A stretch of DNA of 7,343 bases. Source: an uncultured bacterium. GTDB taxonomy: Bacteria > Methylomirabilota > Methylomirabilia > Rokubacteriales > CSP1-6. The notes under the pieces are model-generated. The model saw only the letters and a program-made list of their open reading frames with translations, had not been told where the DNA came from and did no database searches. The stretch's first letter is position 1; the number at the start of each line of letters is the position of its first letter. Below, piece by piece: positions 1 to 4,777 of the stretch. The translations under genes were made by a program, and so were the position numbers. The stretch lies in assembly GCA_946479205.1 (NCBI GenBank), contig CAMLFJ010000156.1, forward strand, positions 1 to 7,343, given 5' to 3'.

Positions 1-899
1 CTGACCGAGTCGGATTCATCGGGCTGGGCACGATGGGGATGCCGATGGCGACCAACCTGGCCAAGGGCGGCGTGCCGCTGGTGCTGCACGATGCGAGCCC
101 GGCCGCCATGGCCGCTGCCGCGAAGCTCCCGGGCGCCGTCGCGGCCGGTTCCGTCGCCGAGGTGGCGGCGCAGACCGCGGTGCTCTTCACCTGCCTACCC
201 AACGACGCGATCGTGCGCGACGTCTACCTGGGGCCGGGCGGCATCGGCGGGGCCGCGCGTGCGGGGTTGATCACGTGCGACTGCTCCACGGTGAGCCCCG
301 AGGTGACGGTCGCGGTGCACGCCGGGCTCAGGGGGCGCGGCGTCGATCACATGGACACGCCCATGCTGGGCTCGCAGCCGCAGGCGGTGGAGGGGCAGAT
401 CTTCTTCATCGTGGGCGGCGAGAAGGCGCGGCTGCCGACCATCGCGCCTTATCTCGAGATCATGGGCAAGATGCACATGTACGTGGGCGGTCCGAGCATG
501 GCCAATCGCGTGAAGCTGATCCACAACGGGCTCGCCGCGGTCACCTCGGTGGCGGTGGCGGAAGCGCTCGCGGTGTGCGTCCAGGCCGGGGTCGATCCGA
601 ACACTTTCTACGACGTGGTGCGCAGCGGCGGGGGCATGGCCTACGGCACCTACTTCGACCGGCGCGCCAAGCGCATCTTCGACGGCGAGTTCTCGCCGAC
701 CTTCATGCTCGAGCTGATGCGGAAGGACGCGATGCTCGCGCTGGCTCTCGCCAGATCCGTGCAGGTGCCCGCGCCGATGCTGGAGGAGACCAAGCGCACC
801 TACGACGAGGCGGTGGACAGCGGCTGGGGCCGCGAAGACTTCTCGGCGGTCACCCACGTCGTGGAGAAGCGGATCGGGCGCCGGCTCTCGAGCCGGTAG
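1..899 (+). CDS. NAD(P)-dependent beta-hydroxyacid dehydrogenase (3-hydroxyisobutyrate dehydrogenase / tartronate semialdehyde reductase family), 5'-partial
   Basis: Cytosolic oxidoreductase of the 6-phosphogluconate/3-hydroxyisobutyrate dehydrogenase superfamily, which oxidises beta-hydroxyacids or reduces the matching semialdehydes with NAD(P). The frame is open from the window edge; the first full codon is at position 3 and 298 residues are visible. They begin DRVGFIGLGTMG, the Rossmann dinucleotide-binding loop (GLGTMG, visible residues 7-12) that sits at the very N-terminus of this family, so only a few residues are missing. An ATG at 33 would cut this loop away and is not the start. Further marks are DCST (93-96), the substrate-loop segment DTPMLGSQPQAVEG, which departs from the common DAPVSGG form, and KLIHN with the presumed catalytic Lys171 and Asn175. 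The C-terminal half is the usual all-helical domain and the length is normal. The atypical substrate loop means the substrate cannot be named. The stop is TAG at 897-899; the next gene starts 89 nt later. Confidence 0.9.
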   Translation, partial: DRVGFIGLGTMGMPMATNLAKGGVPLVLHDASPAAMAAAAKLPGAVAAGSVAEVAAQTAVLFTCLPNDAIVRDVYLGPGGIGGAARAGLITCDCSTVSPEVTVAVHAGLRGRGVDHMDTPMLGSQPQAVEGQIFFIVGGEKARLPTIAPYLEIMGKMHMYVGGPSMANRVKLIHNGLAAVTSVAVAEALAVCVQAGVDPNTFYDVVRSGGGMAYGTYFDRRAKRIFDGEFSPTFMLELMRKDAMLALALARSVQVPAPMLEETKRTYDEAVDSGWGREDFSAVTHVVEKRIGRRLSSR

Positions 900-901
900 C
901 G

Positions 902-952
902 CGGCGGCCCGCCGGGTAGTAGGATGAGCGCCCGGCTCCCGCGGTCGGGCGC
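902..952 (+). other. Gene-free spacer with two small GC hairpins
   Basis: Just after the dehydrogenase stop there is a 5-bp stem with a 3-nt loop (902-914, CGGCG/CGCCG). A second stem of 7 bp (928-934 with 946-952, GCGCCCG/CGGGCGC) has an 11-nt loop. Neither is followed by a T run, so termination is only a guess. The second could lie in the 5' leader of the downstream peroxiredoxin mRNA. In DNA this GC-rich, short stems arise easily by chance. Confidence 0.25.
916..925 (+). promoter_or_regulatory. Possible promoter -10 box of the bcp unit
   Basis: GTAGTAGGAT contains TAGGAT, a 4/6 match to TATAAT, 63 nt upstream of the bcp ATG. It closely resembles GTAGTATGAT at 4719-4728, which sits at a similar distance before the beta-propeller gene. 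No TTGACA-like -35 is seen 16-18 nt upstream, so this is a weak call resting on the similarity of the two boxes. Confidence 0.3.
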
Positions 953-988
953 CGGATCCACTCATCGCCGCCGACCAGGAGGTCTCCG

Positions 989-1456
989 ATGCCGCTCGTC
1001 GAGCCGGGACGCAAGGCGCCCGCGTTCTCGCTGCCGGATCAGGAAGGCCGGACGCATTCGCTGAAGGACTACGCGGGCCGTCCGGTGATCGTGTACTTCT
1101 ACCCGAAGGACGACACCCCCGGCTGCACCAAGGAGGCCTGCGCCTTCCGCGACGCCCTGCCCGCGTTCAAGAAGGGCAAGGCGGCCGTCCTCGGGGTGAG
1201 CGTGCTGGACACCGCGAGCAAGGCCAAGTTCGCCCGCAAGCACGAGCTCACCTTTCCGCTGCTGGCCGACCCCGAGCACGCGACGGCCGACCGCTACGGG
1301 GCGTGGCAGAAGAAGAGCCTCTACGGCCGCACCTACATGGGAGTGGCCCGGATGACCTACCTCATCGGGCCCGACGGCAAGGTGGTCCGCCGATGGGACA
1401 ACGTGAAGGTGGACGGCCACGCCGCCGACGTGCTCCGCGCGGTCGGCGAGCTCTGA
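989..1456 (+). CDS. bcp: Thiol peroxidase, Bcp/PrxQ-type peroxiredoxin
   Basis: Cytosolic thioredoxin-dependent peroxidase that reduces hydrogen peroxide and organic hydroperoxides. The 155 residues match the family's usual 150-156. The active-site segment YFYPKDDTPGCTKEACAFRD carries Thr43, the peroxidatic Cys46 and a second Cys51 five residues on, the spacing of the atypical 2-Cys Bcp/PrxQ subgroup, where the resolving cysteine lies in the same helix. Arg121 in VARMTYLIGPDGKV is the conserved arginine that activates the peroxidatic thiolate. The start is fixed by a perfect AGGAGG at 977-982, six nt before the ATG. The stop (TGA 1454-1456) is 7 nt before the GTG of the phosphoribosyltransferase gene, so the two are probably co-transcribed and perhaps translationally coupled. 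In the family's usual G-V-S-x-D-S segment this protein has GVSVLDTASKAKF, a small variation. Confidence 0.96.
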   Translation: MPLVEPGRKAPAFSLPDQEGRTHSLKDYAGRPVIVYFYPKDDTPGCTKEACAFRDALPAFKKGKAAVLGVSVLDTASKAKFARKHELTFPLLADPEHATADRYGAWQKKSLYGRTYMGVARMTYLIGPDGKVVRRWDNVKVDGHAADVLRAVGEL

Positions 1457-1463
1457 GCGGACG

Positions 1464-2321
1464 GTGACCGCCGTCATCGTCGGAGCCTACGCGGATGCGG
1501 CGACCGCGATCGCCGCGCTCGCGCCCGCGGGCGGCAAGCGCCGCGCCGCGGTCCTGCCCCGCGCGGCGGTGGACGACGAGGCGCGCGTGCGGCTCCGGCA
1601 GGCGCAGGTCGAATGCCTCAGCACGCTCGACGGCGGCGACCTGACCGCGGCCCGCGGGCTGGCCACCGCGCTCGCGGAGGCCGAGGGCTGGGAGCGGGCC
1701 GACCGCGCGTCGTCGCCCGCCGGCCCGAGCGAGCCGGGCGACGTGATCGGGTGGTACGAGGTGCGCATCGGCAGCGGGGCCCTCACCACCGACCGGCCGA
1801 TCACCCGACTGCACGGCTCGCGGCGCTACATCGCCTCGTTCAACCTGCTGGGGCAGGCGCGGCTCAACCAGGCGTGCGGCGACCTGATCTACCGCGGGCT
1901 CACGGACGCGGGCGTGGCCCTCGGTGAGGTCTTCGACGTGGTGGTCTGCTCGGAGTCGAAGGCGGTCGGCATGGCGCAGGTGGTGGTGGAGTGCTTCGGC
2001 CAGGACCGCTACGTCGTGCTGAGGAAGGGCGTCAAGAACTACATGCCGCGCCACCCGCGCGAGCCGCTGGTGGAGGAAGCCAGCAGCATCACCACCGCGG
2101 GCGCGCAGGCGCTGGTGCTGGATCCGCTGGACTGGCCGTTGCTGGAGGGGAGCCGGGTGCTGCTGGTGGACGACGTGGTCGCCACCGGCGGCACCGTCCG
2201 CGCGGCCTGCCGGCTGCTGGAGCGCGCGGGCGCCCGCGTCACCGCCGCCGCGACGGTGCTGCTGAAAGGCCCCGAGCCCGACCTGCCGCGCCTGCTCGTC
2301 CTGGCGCGGCCGCTGCTGTGA
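1464..2321 (+). CDS. Type I phosphoribosyltransferase (adenine-PRTase-like) with about 90-residue N-terminal extension
   Basis: Predicted PRPP-dependent phosphoribosyltransferase, moving phosphoribose to or from a base in purine/pyrimidine salvage. The signature PRPP loop is VLLVDDVVATGGT at residues 232-244, with the two acidic residues (Asp236, Asp237) and the glycine turn intact. The segment from about residue 96 (WYEVRIGSG, then IASFNLLGQ, RYVVLRKGVKNYM, SITT) resembles a subgroup usually annotated as adenine-PRTase-like, but it lacks the RKxGKLP segment of canonical Apt, so the base substrate is uncertain. At 285 residues it is about 100 longer than Apt. Residues 1-93 match nothing I recognise, although their codons keep the same G/C-rich third positions, which argues that they are translated. 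The start is GTG at 1464, 7 nt after the bcp stop, with only a weak GAGCGG upstream. GTG at 1743 (residue 94) is an alternative giving a protein of ordinary length. The gene lies between bcp and a dienelactone hydrolase gene. Confidence 0.85.
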   Translation: MTAVIVGAYADAATAIAALAPAGGKRRAAVLPRAAVDDEARVRLRQAQVECLSTLDGGDLTAARGLATALAEAEGWERADRASSPAGPSEPGDVIGWYEVRIGSGALTTDRPITRLHGSRRYIASFNLLGQARLNQACGDLIYRGLTDAGVALGEVFDVVVCSESKAVGMAQVVVECFGQDRYVVLRKGVKNYMPRHPREPLVEEASSITTAGAQALVLDPLDWPLLEGSRVLLVDDVVATGGTVRAACRLLERAGARVTAAATVLLKGPEPDLPRLLVLARPLL

Positions 2322-2352
2322 TCGCCGTTCAACCCCGACAAGGAGCGAGACG

Positions 2353-3021
2353 ATGGGCACCATGACGACTCTCACCGCAGAAGACGGACACCGGCTGTCG
2401 GCCTACCGCGCGGCCCCGAGCGGCACCCCCAAGGGCGGCCTCGTGGTCGTGCAGGAGATCTTCGGGGTCAACCACCACATCCAGAGCATCTGCGACCGCT
2501 TCGCGGCGGACGGCTACCTGGCCCTGGCCCCCGCCATCTTCGATCGCGTGGAGCCCGGCATCAACCTCGGCTACACCGCCGACGACATCGAGCAGGGCCG
2601 CTCCATTCGCGGCAAGGTGGACATGGCCGACATGGTTCGCGACGTGAGGGCCGCGGTGGAAGCGCTCAAGGCCGAAGGCCAGAGCGTGGGCGTGGTGGGC
2701 TACTGCCTGGGCGGCACCCTCGCGTGGCTGGCGTGCACGCGCGTCGACGGCGTCAAGGCGGCGGTGGGCTACTACGGCGGCGGCATCGCGGAGACCGCGA
2801 GCGAGACGCCGCGCTGCCCGGTGCTGCTGCACTTCGGCGAGACCGACCAGGGGATTCCGCCCGAGCACTGGGCCCGCATCCGCGCCGCCCATCCCGAGGT
2901 GCCCCTGCACACGTACCCGGCGGGCCACGGGTTCAGCTGCGACGAGCGCGGCAGTTTCCACGAGCCCAGCGCCAAGCTTGCTCGTCAGCGCACGCTGGGG
3001 TTCTTCCAGGCGCTGCTCTAG
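2353..3021 (+). CDS. Dienelactone hydrolase family protein (carboxymethylenebutenolidase-like)
   Basis: Cytosolic alpha/beta-hydrolase. The founding member opens dienelactone to maleylacetate in chlorocatechol breakdown; most relatives have other or unknown ester and lactone substrates. The catalytic triad is complete: nucleophile Cys118 in GYCLGG, Asp165 in GETDQGIP and His192 in AGHGF. Glu35 in QEIFG, which holds the cysteine in its resting state, and Arg83 are also present. The 222 residues fit the family (about 220-240), and no signal peptide is seen. AAGGAG at 2340-2345 lies 7 nt before the ATG at 2353; an ATG three codons on (2362) is less well placed. The gene follows the phosphoribosyltransferase by 31 nt and is probably the last of the bcp unit. 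With no ring-cleavage genes nearby, a role in aromatic degradation is not supported. The gene ends 6 nt before a strong inverted repeat. Confidence 0.93.
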   Translation: MGTMTTLTAEDGHRLSAYRAAPSGTPKGGLVVVQEIFGVNHHIQSICDRFAADGYLALAPAIFDRVEPGINLGYTADDIEQGRSIRGKVDMADMVRDVRAAVEALKAEGQSVGVVGYCLGGTLAWLACTRVDGVKAAVGYYGGGIAETASETPRCPVLLHFGETDQGIPPEHWARIRAAHPEVPLHTYPAGHGFSCDERGSFHEPSAKLARQRTLGFFQALL

Positions 3022-3027
3022 ACGGGA

Positions 3028-3069
3028 GCGGCCGGGCGGGGGTGGCCGGAGCCGCCCCCGCCTGGCCGC
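3028..3069 (+). terminator. 19-bp stem-loop in a tail-to-tail gap, probable terminator
   Basis: The arms 3028-3046 and 3051-3069 pair over all 19 positions in the + strand RNA (17 Watson-Crick pairs plus two G-U pairs, at 3034/3063 and 3043/3054) around a CGGA tetraloop. The element takes up nearly the whole 48-nt gap between the stop of the hydrolase gene (3019-3021) and the stop of the convergent ParB-like gene (3070-3072). No T run follows. On the - strand the two wobbles become A-C mismatches, so the fold favours the + strand transcript. It may act as a terminator, a 3'-end protecting stem, or both. Confidence 0.65.
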
Positions 3070-4050
3070 CTAGGCGCCGGGTCCGATCGAGCGGAGGGCG
3101 CTGCTGAAGGCCACCTCCACCTGCTCGCGCATCCAGGACCATTCCCAGAGCACGTCGCCCTTGCAGACCGCGCAGTACGACGGCTCCTCTGGACGAACCG
3201 TCGACAGCAACGGCAGGCCGCAGTCCGGGCAGCGCTCCCCGGGGAAGCCCAGAGCGGCTTGCCGGGCCTTCGGCAGGACGGTGTCCAGCCGGGCGCGCCG
3301 CTCCACCGCCGTCGTGTCACCGCGCTCCGTGTAGAGCCAGTCCGGCACCTTGAGCTCGGACGGATCCCACAGCACCGCGCCGTCCTCGCCACCCAGGGGC
3401 TCCGCGGTGCGCGGGTCGAGGTAGTCCTGGATGCGCAGGGTGATGTACTGCAGCAGCGGCTTGGCGGCGTAGACCGCCTGGGCGTCCCGGTCGTTGTGGC
3501 CCTGGATCGCTCGATCCAGACGCTGGGCGAACTGCTCGATGAACGTGAACCGTGCCTTTTCCTTCTTCTCCTGGATGGCCGCGGACACCGAGCGGACCCC
3601 GTCGCGGACGGACCGAATCAGCTCCGCGTCGCCGGATCTCAACAGATGTTTGGCGTCCTTGACGAGGTCCTCGCCGACGCTCATCAGGGTGGACGCCTGG
3701 GCCGCGGTCAAATAGGGGGACGTCCCCGTATTTCCTCGGGGCCTCAGCTTGCACATCTCGGCCGCGACGAGGGCCCGCTGCGAGGTCGTGAGGTGCCGCC
3801 GGTGGAAGTTCCGCCCCAGGACCATCTGGGCGGCCGCCCGTGGGTTGCCCTCGAACCGGACCACCCGCGGCTCGCGGCCGAGCTCCTGGCAGGCGCGGTA
3901 GCGGTGCAGCCCGTCGAGGATCTTGCCCTCGTAGAGGATGATCGCCTCTTGCTGGCCCTGCTCGCGAATGTCCTCCTTGAAGGCCGCGAACTCGGGCTCG
4001 CTCATGGGCGGGAAGACCAGGGCAAGCTCGTGGGCGTTGTAGCTGATCAT
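3070..4050 (-). CDS. Solitary ParB-like DNA-binding protein with C-terminal zinc ribbon
   Basis: Predicted DNA-binding regulator of 326 residues. Residues 1-90 match the ParB/Srx N-terminal fold: DIREQGQQEAIILYEGKIL, then DGLHRYRACQELG (46-58), the HRYRA form of the ParB motif that binds nucleotide in true ParB, then LGRNFHRRHLTTSQRALVA (78-96). Residues 114-160 resemble the helix-turn-helix region of stand-alone ParB-like proteins, ending in GDAELIRSVRDG and SVSAA. The middle (165-265) is unrecognised. The C-terminus has CPDC (274-277) and CAVC (293-296), a probable zinc ribbon. The ATG at 4050 is preferred because GGAGGT (4064-4059) lies 8 nt upstream; an in-frame ATG at 4077 adds nine residues, has no such site and would place GGAGGT inside the gene. 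There is no parA partner, so chromosome partitioning is unlikely. Codons at residues 102-140 are less GC-rich (AAT, TAT, TTG, AAA, CAT, AGA), around an internal palindrome. It is divergent from the thioesterase gene. Confidence 0.82.
   Translation of the reverse strand: MISYNAHELALVFPPMSEPEFAAFKEDIREQGQQEAIILYEGKILDGLHRYRACQELGREPRVVRFEGNPRAAAQMVLGRNFHRRHLTTSQRALVAAEMCKLRPRGNTGTSPYLTAAQASTLMSVGEDLVKDAKHLLRSGDAELIRSVRDGVRSVSAAIQEKKEKARFTFIEQFAQRLDRAIQGHNDRDAQAVYAAKPLLQYITLRIQDYLDPRTAEPLGGEDGAVLWDPSELKVPDWLYTERGDTTAVERRARLDTVLPKARQAALGFPGERCPDCGLPLLSTVRPEEPSYCAVCKGDVLWEWSWMREQVEVAFSSALRSIGPGA
3710..3733. repeat. 24-bp near-perfect palindrome inside the ParB-like gene
   Basis: The left arm AAATAGGGGGAC (3710-3721) and right arm GTCCCCGTATTT (3722-3733) are inverted copies matching at 11 of 12 positions; only 3715/3728 (G/G) fails. 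The core is GGGGACGTCCCC with no spacer. The palindrome encodes residues 106-114 (GNTGTSPYL) between the ParB-fold part and the helix-turn-helix part of the protein. Its A/T ends stand out against the GC-rich surroundings. It resembles REP-type palindromes in having a GGGGAC core and AAATA/TATTT ends. It could be a dispersed repeat inserted in frame, a binding site, or chance. Confidence 0.6.
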
Positions 4051-4058
4051 GGCACGTG

Positions 4059-4064
4059 ACCTCC
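4059..4064 (-). promoter_or_regulatory. Shine-Dalgarno site that sets the ParB-like start
   Basis: Read on the - strand this is GGAGGT, 8 nt before the ATG at 4050. Ideal strength and spacing favour that start over the upstream in-frame ATG at 4077. The hexamer CACGTG (4053-4058) fills most of the spacer. Confidence 0.75.
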
Positions 4065-4128
4065 AGGCCTCCAGCATAGAAGCCCGGAATTTATCGGGAA
4101 ATCCCCCCGGGAGGGGCGGGCGCCCCGC

Positions 4129-4156
4129 TTGACCCCGCCCCGGATGCGGCTATCCT
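4129..4156 (+). promoter_or_regulatory. Sigma-70-type promoter of the thioesterase gene
   Basis: TTGACC (4129-4134, 5/6 match to TTGACA) and TATCCT (4151-4156, 4/6 match to TATAAT) are separated by 16 bp. Transcription would start near 4163, giving a leader of about 40 nt before the predicted start at 4205. This is the best promoter match in the window. Confidence 0.6.
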
Positions 4157-4193
4157 GCGACGGCAGGACCGCCTGATTCCAGCTTCGTACCCC

Positions 4194-4200
4194 GGGAGGG
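4194..4200 (+). promoter_or_regulatory. Shine-Dalgarno site pointing to the ATC start of the thioesterase
   Basis: GGGAGGG ends 4 nt before ATC at 4205. It is the only strong purine-rich site between the promoter and the conserved N-terminus of the thioesterase, and it places initiation at 4205 although the codon is not a standard start. Confidence 0.55.
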
Positions 4201-4204
4201 AGCC

Positions 4205-4705
4205 ATCGACGAGGCAGTCGACGTCATCGCATCGAAGTACACGTGCGCCGTCCGCCCCGAGTGGATCGACAACAACGGGCACATGAACATGGGGTACTAC
4301 GTGGTGGTCTTCGATCTGGCCACCGACGAGTGGATGCGCGTCATCGGTCTCGACGCCGCGCATCGCCAGGCGTGCGAGGTGACCACGTTCTGCCTCGAGG
4401 CCCACGTGACCTACCATCGCGAAGTGCGGGAAGGCGACCCCCTGCGGTTCACCACGCGGCTCCTGGCCCACGACGCCAAGCGCATGCACTACATCCACGA
4501 GATGTTTCACGGGGAGGCCGGATATCTCGCCGCCACCAACGAGCTGATGTCGCTGCACGTGAGCCAGGCCACACGACGGGGCGCGCCCATGGCGCCCGAG
4601 ATCCTCGAGCGCCTGGACCGGATCCAGCGCGCGCACGACCGGCTCGCGCGGCCAGCGCAGGTGGGTCGCGTGATGGGCCTGGGCGCGCGCCCGACGACGC
4701 GGTAG
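4205..4705 (+). CDS. Hotdog-fold acyl-CoA thioesterase (YbgC/FadM-like), apparent ATC start
   Basis: Cytosolic acyl-CoA thioesterase of the 4-hydroxybenzoyl-CoA thioesterase/YbgC group. The segment VRPEWIDNNGHMNMGYY (residues 17-33 counted from 4205) is the family's N-terminal signature, with the likely catalytic Asp22 just before the GHMN turn. AHVTYHREVREGDPL and the central strands (LLAHDAKRMHYIHEMF, YLAATNELMSLHV) complete the fold. The length of 166 residues is normal. The only ATG candidate (4283, residue 27) would delete the signature and Asp22. The frame is open back to a stop at 4130-4132 but holds no ATG, GTG, TTG or CTG before 4283. GGGAGGG (4194-4200) precedes ATC at 4205 at ideal spacing, and a good promoter lies further upstream. 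The start is therefore probably ATC at 4205, or the base call there is an error for ATG. The substrate is unknown. The gene is divergent from the ParB-like gene; the beta-propeller gene follows 72 nt later. Confidence 0.85.
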   Translation: MDEAVDVIASKYTCAVRPEWIDNNGHMNMGYYVVVFDLATDEWMRVIGLDAAHRQACEVTTFCLEAHVTYHREVREGDPLRFTTRLLAHDAKRMHYIHEMFHGEAGYLAATNELMSLHVSQATRRGAPMAPEILERLDRIQRAHDRLARPAQVGRVMGLGARPTTR

Positions 4706-4718
4706 CGGGGCCGCCGCC

Positions 4719-4728
4719 GTAGTATGAT
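4719..4728 (+). promoter_or_regulatory. Probable -10 box of the beta-propeller gene
   Basis: GTAGTATGAT includes TATGAT, a 5/6 match to TATAAT, 49 nt before the ATG at 4778. It begins 13 nt after the thioesterase stop. No convincing -35 is seen. The box is nearly identical to the one at 916-925, also placed shortly after the stop of the preceding gene. Confidence 0.45.
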
Positions 4729-4777
4729 CCCGGCCATCTCGCGATCTTCCCTAACCATCACCCCAGGGGAGGGACCC

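Larger units (their letters stand above)
4051..4204. promoter_or_regulatory. Divergent intergenic region between the ParB-like and thioesterase genes
   Basis: This 154-bp gap must hold both promoters. Towards the right it contains TTGACC/TATCCT (listed separately). Towards the left, reading the - strand, TATGCT (4078-4073) lies 17 nt after TTTCCC, a weak promoter candidate that would leave a leader just long enough for GGAGGT. A 4-bp stem surrounds an AT-rich patch (CCCG at 4083-4086, CGGG at 4095-4098), and a 5-bp stem GGGGC/GCCCC (4113-4117 with 4122-4126) directly precedes the rightward -35. Either could be an operator, but both are short. No small gene is seen. Confidence 0.45.

Noticed and set aside
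195..965. Open frame of 256 codons on the - strand across the dehydrogenase
   Set aside because: The sense frame has all dehydrogenase motifs; the antisense product is His/Arg-rich with no family resemblance.
1464..2321. Naming the phosphoribosyltransferase apt
   Set aside because: It has the PRPP loop but lacks the canonical Apt base-binding segment and is about 100 residues longer, so the symbol would overstate what is known.
1362..2375. Long open frame (337 codons) on the - strand across bcp and the phosphoribosyltransferase gene
   Set aside because: It is antisense to two clearly conserved genes, its translation is Arg/Gly/Ala/His-rich with no domain, and such frames are expected opposite GC-rich genes.
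2353..3021. Assignment of the hydrolase to chlorocatechol degradation (clcD/tcbE)
   Set aside because: Catalytic residues fit the family, but no ring-cleavage dioxygenase, cycloisomerase or maleylacetate reductase is nearby, so the specific pathway is not supported.
3259..4059. Open frame of 266 codons on the + strand across the ParB-like gene
   Set aside because: The - strand frame shows recognisable ParB motifs and a zinc ribbon with a Shine-Dalgarno site; this one is low-complexity antisense shadow.
4051..4077. Nine-residue N-terminal extension of the ParB-like protein from ATG 4077
   Set aside because: No ribosome-binding site precedes 4077, and the strong GGAGGT would lie inside the gene; the start at 4050 is better supported.
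4113..4126. Short GGGGC/GCCCC stem just before the -35 of the thioesterase gene as an operator
   Set aside because: Five pairs in a run of G and C is too common in this base composition to call on its own; it is only mentioned under the intergenic region.
4724..4777. Earlier ATG for the beta-propeller protein
   Set aside because: It would put 18 polar residues before the signal peptide, lacks a ribosome-binding site and overlaps the putative -10 box.
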